Shown: one piece after another, positions 40,901 through 47,649 of the stretch | Position numbering within the stretch: the first letter of the stretch is position 1 | How the letters are laid out: every line of letters begins with the position of its first letter | NCBI GenBank assembly: GCA_029433475.1 | Contig: JAQTIE010000001.1 | Location: forward strand, 62,001-126,000 | Direction: 5' to 3' | Length of the DNA: 64,000 nucleotides | DNA from: Neisseriaceae bacterium ESL0693 | Lineage (GTDB): Bacteria > Pseudomonadota > Gammaproteobacteria > Burkholderiales > Neisseriaceae | The notes under the pieces: model-generated | The model's input: only the letters and a program-made list of their open reading frames with translations | The model's database searches: none | Told to the model about the DNA's origin: nothing | Translations under genes and position numbers: made by a program

Positions 40901-43900
40901 CATCAACCGATGTGATCAATGGCAGTCAGCTCTTTACCACCAATAATAATATCACCAGTTTATCCACTACCATGGATAATCAGGTGGCCACGGTTAATCA
41001 GGGATTGACTTCCTTATCTACCAGTACGATTAATGGTTTAAATAGCTTATCCACTTCAGTAACCACGCAGTTTTCCAGTGTTACGGATAACCTGAATAAT
41101 TTATCTGCTTCTGTCAATAATCAGATAACCACGGTCAACAGCGGGCTGAATTCCTTGTCCACCAGCACCAGCGGCAGCTTAAACCAGTTGTCAACAGGCA
41201 TGACTGCACTACAACAGAATACATTGCAATGGAATGATCAGTTAAGTGCCTATGATGCCGGTCGCAATGGTGTTAACCGTAAAATCAGCCATATCGCCGC
41301 AGGTGAAGTCAGTGCCACATCAACCGATGCGATTAATGGCAGCCAGTTATTCACCACCAACAACAGCATCAACAGTCTGTCTACTTCGGTTAATCAGGGA
41401 TTAACTTCTTTATCAACCACCATCACCGATAACCTGACCAATTTGGCCAACAGTATTTCTACCGTTGCCGGTTCAGGTCTGAATGAAGTATCAACCAGCG
41501 TTGCTGCCTTGCAGCAAAATACGCTACAGTGGCGTGATGACCTGAAAGCCTATGATGCTGGCCGTAATAATACCAGCCGCAAAATCACCAACGTGGCTGC
41601 CGGTGATATCAGCAGTACATCAACCGAAGTGGTTAATGGCGGTCAGCTGTATGATTTGTCTACAGGCACAACCAATCGTTTTAATACAGTAGACACAAAC
41701 CTGTCTGCAACCAACAGTGCATTGGCTAATTTAACGGCCAGCACCACCGGCAGCATGAACAGTTTGTCAACCAGTATCATTGATGTTAATCGCGGCCTGT
41801 CTGACACCAATCAGCAGCTTGGTTTCCTGTCCAGCTCCACTTCAAGCAGCCTGTCTTTCCTGGATCGCACTCTGGATCAGACCACTTCAAGTCTGACTTC
41901 ATTGTCTACCACCACGGCCAATGATGTTAAAGCACTGAATACCAGCCTGAATGACACCAATACTGAGCTGAAACTGACCAATGCCAATCTGAATCATGTG
42001 TCTGAAAGCCTGAGCACCACCAACAGTCAGTTGGGCAGCATCACCAAATGGACCGCAACCCAGTTAGATTCAACCAAGAGTCAGCTGACCCAGCTGTCCG
42101 TGGCTACAGCTGACAACATCAAAGATCTGAATACTGCGTTAAATAGTACCAATAGCCAGCTATCCAGCCTGTCTACTGGTCTGAATAGTATCAGCACCAC
42201 CAACAGCAGCGTGGCCAACCTGCAACAATCCACTTTGCAATGGGATGATAATCTGGGTGCGTATGATGCAGGCAGAAATAAACACAATGAGAAAATTACT
42301 CATGTGGCTGCCGGCGAAATCAGCAACACATCAACCGATGCCATCAATGGTGCCCAATTACAGGCAACCAATGATGAAATAGACAAATTATCCTATATTC
42401 TGGGCACTTCAGTGGATGACAACGGTGTCAAAGCAGTAAGTAAAGCACCGGTATATACTACCACCAATGCCAAAGGCGAAACATTAACCGCTGATACCGT
42501 CAGTGGTGCACTAAGTAATCTGTACCAGGGTGGTATGCAAGCCATGCACGTGAATACCACCACTGGCAAAGATTCAATTGCTACAGGTGCAGATGCCATC
42601 GCGATTGGTGCCGGTGCTCAGGCCAGCATTGCCAATGGCATTGCACTGGGTAGCGAATCTGTAGCCAATACTGCTGCAGGTGCAATCGGATTTGGTGCAC
42701 CTGCAGATGGCAAGGATGTTGTAGCCTTGTCTCCTGCCTGGCAAAGTACCCGTGGTGCAGTTTCTGTCGGTGACATGAATAACGGCATCACCCGCCAGAT
42801 CACCGGCGTGGCTGCCGGGACGGAAGATACCGATGCCGTCAACGTAGCACAATTAAAAGCGCTGACCACCGGTTTATCAACTTCAGATAGCACCATCAGC
42901 TCAATAACCAGCTCAGTATCTTCAGTATTTACAGATCTGAGTAGTCTGCAAACATCATTGACTGATTTGAAGAATAATGCATTGCAACTTAAAGGTTCAT
43001 TTTACGATGCCGGCGGCTATCCCATTAGTAATGTGGGCAATGGTACTATCGGGCTCGGTTCTAAAGATGCTGTTAATGGCGGCCAGTTGTATGATATTCG
43101 TCAAGCATTACAATCAGATATCGACAAAACCAATAGCCGTATTGATCATCTGGTTATTGCCTCCTCATCTACCGGGTCTGGTACAGGTACAACTTCCGGT
43201 GCAGATGCTGTGGCTGTGGGTGATGGCTCAGTATCCAATGGTGACAATGCCGTAGCTGTAGGCAATGGTTCATCATCCGATGGCGCCAATGCTGTGGCCG
43301 TAGGCGGCTCTTCTACCGGTGACAGCGCAGTGGCTGTCGGTGGCGGTTCCGTATCCAACGGTGACAATGCCGTAGCTGTAGGTGGTTCTTCTAGCGGTGA
43401 CAACTCAGTAGCTGTAGGCGGTAACTCAGAATCTAATGGTGCTAATGCCGTAGCTGTCGGTGGCTCTTCTAGTGGTGAAAGCGCAGTGTCCGTAGGCGGT
43501 GGTTCCAGTGCCAATGGCGATCATTCAGTGGCAGTCGGTGGTAATGCTACTGCTGAACAGCCCGGTGGTATTGCCGTAGGTGAAGGCTCAGTGTCTGATG
43601 GCGCCAATGCTATAGCTGTGGGTGGTTCTTCTACCGGTGAAAGTGCAGTGGCAGTCGGTGATGGCTCCAGTGCCGGTGCCGATCATGCAGTAGCCGTAGG
43701 TGGCAATGCTACAGTTAGCCAACCTGGTGGTATCGCCGTAGGTAATGGTTCAGCTTCCAGTGGTGAAAATGCCGTAGCCGTGGGTAGTGGTTCATCATCT
43801 GAGGGCACTAATGCCGTAGCTGTAGGTGGCTCTTCTAGCGGTGACAACTCAGTAGCTGTAGGCGGTAATTCAGAGTCTCATGGTACTGATGCCGTAGCTG

Positions 43901-45171
43901 TCGGTGGTTCTTCCAGCGGTGAAGGCGCGGTGTCCGTAGGCGGTAGCTCATCATCTGAGGGTACTAATGCCGTAGCTGTCGGTGGTTCTTCTAGCGGTGA
44001 CAACGCAGTAGCCGTGGGTGGTTCTTCTACCGGTGACAGCTCAGTAGCCGTGGGTGGTTCTTCTACCGGTGACAGCTCAGTAGCCGTAGGCGGTAGCTCA
44101 TCATCTAATGGTACTAATGCCGTAGCTGTGGGTGGTTCTTCTAGCGGTGACAACGCAGTAGCTGTGGGTGGTTCTTCCAGCGGTGAAGGCGCAGTGTCCG
44201 TAGGCGGTGGCTCCAGTGCCGGTGCTGATCATGCAGTAGCCGTCGGTGGCAATGCTACAGTTAGCCAAGTTGGTGGTATCGCCGTAGGTAATGGTTCAGC
44301 CTCTAATGGTGAAAATGCCGTAGCTGTAGGTGGCTCTTCTAGCGGTGACAACTCGGTAGCTGTAGGCGTTGGCTCAGTATCCAACGGCGCTAATGCCATA
44401 GCTGTAGGCGGTTCCTCTACAGGCGACCACTCAGTGGCCGTGGGCGGTGGCTCTTCTGCCATCGGCAATAACTCAGTAGCTCTGGGGAATGGTTCCGTAT
44501 CCAATGGCCAGAATGCAGTGGCTATCGGCGGTGGTTCTGCCCAAGGTGATCAATCCATTGCACTGGGCACCAATGCCACTACCGCTGAAAATGTTCAGAA
44601 TGCGGTGGCCATGGGCACCAATGCTTCAGTAACCCAAAGTGGCGGTGTTGCCTTGGGTAGCGGATCAGTAGCCAGCGTTGCTGCCGGTGTTGCGGGTTAT
44701 GTACCGGTTGGTGCTACCACCAAACAGGCCAAAGCCATCGAAGCCACTCAAAGTACACAGGCAGCTGTGGCCGTAGGTAATGCAGACACAGGAACTTATC
44801 GTCAGATTACAGGCGTTGCTGCCGGTACCAATGACAGCGATGCGGTCAATGTGGCTCAGCTGAAAGCAGTAAATACCCAGATGACACAGGTTAATCAGGC
44901 TGTGAATACCGTCAATAAGCGCATTGACCATGTTGAACGTAAAGCTTACTCCGGTACAGCCTTGGCTCTGGCCTTGTCTGGTGCCTACTTACCATCACTG
45001 AATGGTGGAGAACAGGCTGTCGGTGTGGGTGTAGGTTCCTATAAAGGTTATGCTGCGGTTGGCTTAAACTATAAAGCAATGAATAGCCGTGGTAATGTTA
45101 CCTGGGGTGCCGGTGTATCCTCTACTGGCCGTGAAGTTGGTTTGAATGCTGGTCTGGGCTTTAAATGGTAA
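37903..45171 (+). CDS. giant trimeric autotransporter adhesin (YadA-like, type Vc), 2422 aa
   Basis: A paralogue of the preceding adhesin with the same extended signal peptide (MNKIYRAVWNE, hydrophobic core ~48-63), N-terminal head, two conserved Cys and C-terminal anchor (KAYSGTALALALSGAYLP, ending LNAGLGFKW). The stalk (~430-1500) is Ser/Thr-rich. It has eight near-identical 25-residue repeats (39466-40062) and seven LQW-YDAGR-ITHVAAG modules, two of which form 321-base repeats. Unlike adhesin 1, a large array of about 35 head-type repeats (AVAVGGSSSGD, ~residues 1767-2226) sits close to the membrane anchor. Repeat architecture suggests variation in length between strains. Host-surface or cell-cell adhesion is inferred. 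Confidence 0.93.
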   Translation: MNKIYRAVWNEHTQTWVAASELAKGQVKSNVSLTPATEKHKNRSYGLVKLALLAGLVQLQFNTSLTFASNLAINGSTVSSNAANAVIYPGGSDGSVVLSGGNITADSGHCGADNVNGRRGVTGGISALEEYLRFSNNTAFGKYNPYGTSTEQQVQDGVISKPNRVNAGHTTPATGNGPSSGYISEMTGGTTVVKPIAYGVGSFATGCGSYATGNYSVAFGNNATALGGSSMAFGVAALAASPASIAFGTGAEANGTSAVAMGSIANAQGEGSVAMGLNAQAVGADADKPMAPDSSKDPASNLDTMNPFADASNIAHSATAIGNSALANGSSATAIGNVAQAIGTSTVALGYAAQATATGGVALGGKSVADTEGGVAGYDPVTGKPSTKGGIAWTSTTGAVAVGDVKNNVTRQITGVAAGKEGTDAVNVAQLTSLATSVSTSIFDLSTSNQYYVDRLDTATSNIQTLQNNTLQWDEAANAYDAGRPAATADTKIATKIINVADGKLAQDSTDAVNGSQLFTTNSNVSSLSTATATGLDNLTQSIDTTNSSVSSLSTATATGLDNLTQSIDTTNSSVSSLSTATATGLSGLTQSLDTTNSSVSSLSTATSSGLNDLTQSISTTNNTVSSLSTATATGLNSLTQSLDTTNSNVSSLSTATSSGLDNLTKSISTTNNTVSSLSTATSSGLNDLTKSISTTNSSVSSLSTATATGLDSLAQSVNTDLASLSTSTAGAITKLDGNISTVTGNLANTNLQLSALQQDALQWNNDLKAYDAGRSDANRKITHVAAGDVSADSTDVINGSQLYQTNTTVDKRFTDVTNSLGALSTSTSTSFQELTDNINSLAGGSLTQLSANVSTLQQDALQWNSQLNAYDAGRNTANRKITHVAAGDISADSTDVINGGQLYQTNTTVGNLSTSVDNRFTNVNTSLNALSTSTSTGFQELTDNINSLAGGSLAQLSANVSTLQQDALQWNSQLNAYDAGRNAANRKITHVAAGDISAASTDVINGSQLFTTNNNITSLSTTMDNQVATVNQGLTSLSTSTINGLNSLSTSVTTQFSSVTDNLNNLSASVNNQITTVNSGLNSLSTSTSGSLNQLSTGMTALQQNTLQWNDQLSAYDAGRNGVNRKISHIAAGEVSATSTDAINGSQLFTTNNSINSLSTSVNQGLTSLSTTITDNLTNLANSISTVAGSGLNEVSTSVAALQQNTLQWRDDLKAYDAGRNNTSRKITNVAAGDISSTSTEVVNGGQLYDLSTGTTNRFNTVDTNLSATNSALANLTASTTGSMNSLSTSIIDVNRGLSDTNQQLGFLSSSTSSSLSFLDRTLDQTTSSLTSLSTTTANDVKALNTSLNDTNTELKLTNANLNHVSESLSTTNSQLGSITKWTATQLDSTKSQLTQLSVATADNIKDLNTALNSTNSQLSSLSTGLNSISTTNSSVANLQQSTLQWDDNLGAYDAGRNKHNEKITHVAAGEISNTSTDAINGAQLQATNDEIDKLSYILGTSVDDNGVKAVSKAPVYTTTNAKGETLTADTVSGALSNLYQGGMQAMHVNTTTGKDSIATGADAIAIGAGAQASIANGIALGSESVANTAAGAIGFGAPADGKDVVALSPAWQSTRGAVSVGDMNNGITRQITGVAAGTEDTDAVNVAQLKALTTGLSTSDSTISSITSSVSSVFTDLSSLQTSLTDLKNNALQLKGSFYDAGGYPISNVGNGTIGLGSKDAVNGGQLYDIRQALQSDIDKTNSRIDHLVIASSSTGSGTGTTSGADAVAVGDGSVSNGDNAVAVGNGSSSDGANAVAVGGSSTGDSAVAVGGGSVSNGDNAVAVGGSSSGDNSVAVGGNSESNGANAVAVGGSSSGESAVSVGGGSSANGDHSVAVGGNATAEQPGGIAVGEGSVSDGANAIAVGGSSTGESAVAVGDGSSAGADHAVAVGGNATVSQPGGIAVGNGSASSGENAVAVGSGSSSEGTNAVAVGGSSSGDNSVAVGGNSESHGTDAVAVGGSSSGEGAVSVGGSSSSEGTNAVAVGGSSSGDNAVAVGGSSTGDSSVAVGGSSTGDSSVAVGGSSSSNGTNAVAVGGSSSGDNAVAVGGSSSGEGAVSVGGGSSAGADHAVAVGGNATVSQVGGIAVGNGSASNGENAVAVGGSSSGDNSVAVGVGSVSNGANAIAVGGSSTGDHSVAVGGGSSAIGNNSVALGNGSVSNGQNAVAIGGGSAQGDQSIALGTNATTAENVQNAVAMGTNASVTQSGGVALGSGSVASVAAGVAGYVPVGATTKQAKAIEATQSTQAAVAVGNADTGTYRQITGVAAGTNDSDAVNVAQLKAVNTQMTQVNQAVNTVNKRIDHVERKAYSGTALALALSGAYLPSLNGGEQAVGVGVGSYKGYAAVGLNYKAMNSRGNVTWGAGVSSTGREVGLNAGLGFKW
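39466..40062 (+). repeat. eight 75-bp stalk repeats in adhesin 2
   Basis: Eight in-frame copies of a 25-codon unit (core TNSSVSSLSTATATGLDNL) with few substitutions. Neighbouring copies at 39541 and 39616 are almost identical at DNA level, so recombination or slippage between units is likely. Confidence 0.85.
40330..40930 (+). repeat. two 321-bp stalk module repeats in adhesin 2
   Basis: The segment around 40395-40620 is repeated almost exactly 321 bases (107 codons) later (40716-40930). It covers the GFQELTDNINSLAGGSL coiled coil and the LQW-YDAGRN-ITHVAAGDIS module. Confidence 0.75.
43201..44580 (+). repeat. array of ~35 head-type repeats alternating 12 and 14 residues
   Basis: In-frame units built on AVAVGG, counted from the translation as about 35. 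Lengths vary between 14 residues (the usual YadA head repeat, e.g. NAVAVGNGSSSDGA) and 12 residues (e.g. NAVAVGGSSTGD), often in alternation. Larger blocks (e.g. ...GADHAVAVGGNATVSQ...) recur, showing duplication of multi-unit segments. Confidence 0.85.
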
Positions 45172-45205
45172 TGCATACCAATGATTGATGTTTGTTGATC
45201 ACATT

Positions 45206-45241
45206 ATCCCGTTTTCCGATGTTTGGAAAACGGGATTTTTT
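45206..45241 (+). terminator. terminator of adhesin 2
   Basis: ATCCCGTTTTCC (45206-45217) pairs with GGAAAACGGGAT (45224-45235) and is followed by a T run. The remaining bases to 45477 hold no gene. Confidence 0.9.
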
Positions 45242-45477
45242 ATATTGCTCAATATATGGATACAAGCCAGGGCAATGATTTTGTGGGGTACTAATATCTT
45301 TTATACCTTAGTAAACAAACAAAAAACGGCTAAAATCTTTTAAATACAAGACTCAATGCCGTTTCATGCCAAAATCTGAAAATGATTTATTTTGCACCAA
45401 AATGATTATAAAATGCGTATTCTTTTATACCAGAATGATCAAGAATAATCATTTTTTAAATAAGTTTTAAACCCGCT

Positions 45478-46185
45478 TTAAATTCTTCGCCCGAACCATT
45501 CTACCTTGCCGACAATAGCTACATTTTCATTTTTCAAATCAAGTGTAAAGGATTCATATTCTTTGTTTGTTGGCTTTACTAGCAATTTGCCCTCCGGCAA
45601 CACTTGAGTTCTTTTAACAAGAAAATTTTTCCCAACTCTTAAAACGTATATGCCGTCTTCTGGCTTATTTTGTGAGTGATTAACCAAAATGACATCACCA
45701 TCGTTTAATAAGCCCTGCATTGAGTCACCTTTGATAGATGTCACGCTTAAATCCTCTGGGTTAGCTGCGATAAAATTATCAATCCAGTATTTTCTAAATG
45801 CTACATGAAAAAGCGGAGGTTTTGCATCGCCCCCGTGAATCGGAAGCGCGTCGAGATCATATCGTGGAATAAAAACAAAATCGTTAATATTAATTTTGTC
45901 ATTAGTAGTGGGTGGAGGCTCTAGTGCTTTAATAGACGTATTGCTGACTTCATTATTAGTATTTTTGAGCTTGGCTCCTTCTCCCGTTGCAAGCCATACT
46001 AAATGTACACCCGCGGCGTTAGCAATATTAATCAGATTTGTTGTGCTTGGTTCTGCGCCATCTTTAACCCATTTTGCTGCCGTAGGATATGCGACATCTA
46101 CAATTTTTGATAGCGTTGAAATACTGCCTAAAATTTCTACAACCTCTCTTATTCTTTGAGAGAATCCGACGTTAAAGTTTTCCAT
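45478..46185 (-). CDS. LexA/CI-like repressor (XRE-type HTH + S24 peptidase)
   Basis: A 235-residue phage-type repressor. The N-terminal ~70 residues form a helix-turn-helix (LSKIVDVAYPTAAKWVKDGAEPS). A variable linker follows, then a C-terminal S24/LexA-like domain with the catalytic Ser in IKGDSMQGLLNDGDVILVN (~residues 148-166) and Lys in FLVKRTQ (~190). IHGGDA near residue 116 is a possible self-cleavage site. Such repressors lose activity by RecA-stimulated autocleavage. No other phage gene is nearby. It sits between the second adhesin and the accessory genes, with a candidate operator just upstream. Adhesin-locus control is a guess; a lone prophage remnant is the alternative. Confidence 0.85.
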   Translation of the reverse strand: MENFNVGFSQRIREVVEILGSISTLSKIVDVAYPTAAKWVKDGAEPSTTNLINIANAAGVHLVWLATGEGAKLKNTNNEVSNTSIKALEPPPTTNDKININDFVFIPRYDLDALPIHGGDAKPPLFHVAFRKYWIDNFIAANPEDLSVTSIKGDSMQGLLNDGDVILVNHSQNKPEDGIYVLRVGKNFLVKRTQVLPEGKLLVKPTNKEYESFTLDLKNENVAIVGKVEWFGRRI

Positions 46186-46204
46186 TATTTTTGCTCATTG
46201 AAAT

Positions 46205-46237
46205 ACCGATACTGATTGGGTTAATATCGGTGATATT
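46205..46237 (-). promoter_or_regulatory. candidate repressor operator
   Basis: ACCGATA (46205-46211) and its complement TATCGGT (46225-46231) are 20 bp apart centre to centre, about two helical turns. The second arm overlaps AATATC-GGT-GATATT (46223-46237), itself an exact inverted repeat. The site is 20-50 bases upstream of the repressor start, suiting autoregulation. Confidence 0.4.
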
Positions 46238-46743
46238 GAAACCATACAGGCCAATCGTTGACTTCAGCATGACGCGACCTCTTATCTTGCTGATATATAA
46301 ATAACATAAAAATAAAATTTTAAAATAAAAACAAAATTTAATGAAATAATACATTAGATAAAATCATATGATTAAATCATTTATATATATGATATTTAAT
46401 ATAAAACCTATAGTCAGCGTCAGACATGCAGTGGGTGGTGTTTTACTGGTAACATCATTTAAAATCATCACCATGAGTGATATATTATTTGAATAGGAAT
46501 TTTATCTATTCATTTTTATAAAATTTTCTTGATATAAGTCAAATTAAAATCGAATATTTGATTTTATTTTGCACTTATTTAATAATAACGGTTGTTTAAA
46601 AAAAATATTTTAGTAAAATGAAAAAAATTATTTTATTTTTAATACCTGAAAAATTTTTAGTTAAAAAGTCATTTTAAACGCCGTTATAGTGTGTGAATAA
46701 CAGAATCAGTATATAAAAATTTTTAAGTAATTTAGGAATTGGC
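46238..46743. other. AT-rich divergent intergenic, no gene seen
   Basis: About 500 AT-rich bases between the repressor and the Roadblock-like gene, holding both promoters. The AT-palindrome AAAATCGAATATTTGATTTT lies near 46548-46567. No coding frame is convincing. Confidence 0.4.
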
Positions 46744-47103
46744 ATGAAATACGAAGCGGTTGTGGCGCAATTACTGAACGTAGAAGGAGCCCTGGCAGCA
46801 GGTGTGGTCGATTACGATAGCGGTATGTTGTTGGCCGGTAGTTCAATCAATGCCATTGATCTGGAAATTTCGGCTATCAGCAGTACCGAAGTGGTGCGGG
46901 CTCAGATCAAAAACATGCAAATGTTACAATTGAATGACGTTATTGAAGATATTTTGATCACTTTAAATAACCGTTATCATCTTATCCGGCCATTGAGAGA
47001 ATTAAACAGTCTATTCTTATATTCTGTACTGGATAAACAGAAGGCCAGTCTGGCTTTATCCCGCAGAGCACTGATTGATGTGGAAAAACAAATGCTCATT
47101 TAA
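46744..47103 (+). CDS. Roadblock/LC7-domain-like protein
   Basis: A 119-residue cytoplasmic protein. The N-terminal pattern VEGALAAGVVDYDSGMLLAG (residues ~13-32) matches the opening strand-turn-strand of bacterial Roadblock/LC7 proteins. A helix with SSTEVVRAQIKNMQ, a strand IEDILITLNNRYHLIRPL and LFLYSVLDKQKASLALSRRAL complete the alpha-beta fold. Such proteins regulate small GTPases (MglB-type) or act as scaffolds; no GTPase gene is seen here. AGGA lies seven bases before the ATG. It has its own terminator. Location suggests a link to the adhesin locus, unproven. Fold assignment is from pattern only. Confidence 0.6.
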   Translation: MKYEAVVAQLLNVEGALAAGVVDYDSGMLLAGSSINAIDLEISAISSTEVVRAQIKNMQMLQLNDVIEDILITLNNRYHLIRPLRELNSLFLYSVLDKQKASLALSRRALIDVEKQMLI

Positions 47104-47145
47104 ATAGAGTCGGCATAATGCCTCTGCAAATACAGGTATAAAAAT

Positions 47146-47171
47146 GGCGTCGTTTTTCGGCGCCTGTTTTT
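47146..47171 (+). terminator. terminator of the Roadblock-like gene
   Basis: GGCGTCG-TTTTT-CGGCGCC (47146-47164, one G-T pair) is followed by TGTTTTT. Confidence 0.8.
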
Positions 47172-47424
47172 ATATCTGGCTGTTATGGGCAGCTTGATTT
47201 TATTTATCAGCATGCGTTGAATCGGTTGCCGTGTTCTATTTCACAATACCCACAAGTGAACGAAAATGCATTACTTTTCAATCATGCATTAATCATCTTT
47301 TTACCCATTATCCAAACTAAAATCATCAAAAGACAAACGTGTCAAGCATGACATCACCAATTTGACCAGATAATGATCAAAAAGTATATTAATTTGTATA
47401 TATTTATTAATGATAGAGTAGATA

Positions 47425-47454
47425 TTAGCGTATTAAAATAAAATACGTTATAAT
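47425..47454 (+). promoter_or_regulatory. possible promoter of the 913-aa gene unit
   Basis: TATAAT at 47449-47454 has a weak -35 (TTAGCG, 47425-47430) at 18-base spacing. It lies about 80 bases before the 37-codon ORF. The rest of 47172-47533 is AT-rich, with nothing else recognised. Confidence 0.3.
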
Positions 47455-47533
47455 CAATAATTAAATTTTGCATTAAACATACTTAACTTAATACTTAATG
47501 TTTACTGATGGATATTGAAATCAAGGCCGATTA

Positions 47534-47647
47534 ATGGGTCTTTATGACTGGATCAGGGAGGTTTTCCGGCCTAAGTCATTAGGCAAAATAATACTGGTTT
47601 CGCGCCATTGTGTTGCCATTTTTGCCGCTACTGATGAAATAATTTGA
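47534..47647 (+). CDS. possible 37-aa leader/small protein
   Basis: ATG GGT CTT... to TGA at 47645-47647 encodes a 37-residue peptide beginning MGLYDWIREVFRPKSLG, then a mildly hydrophobic segment. AAGG lies ten bases upstream. The stop is two bases before the ATG of the next large gene, so translation would be coupled. No family is recognised. It might be a leader peptide or the frameshifted original 5' end of the following gene. Confidence 0.4.
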   Translation: MGLYDWIREVFRPKSLGKIILVSRHCVAIFAATDEII

Positions 47648-47649
47648 GC

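Noticed and set aside
43146-44504. Pro/Glu/Thr-rich ORFs on the minus strand opposite adhesin 2
   Set aside because: They are reverse-strand shadows of the repeat array, with low-complexity PTATALSP translations and no ribosome sites.
43201-44580. Regular short repeats that could suggest a CRISPR array
   Set aside because: Units are in-frame codons of the adhesin head with no unique spacers, no constant repeat and no cas genes.
45478-46185. Prophage at the LexA/CI-like repressor
   Set aside because: No integrase, structural, lysis or attachment features are seen on either side.
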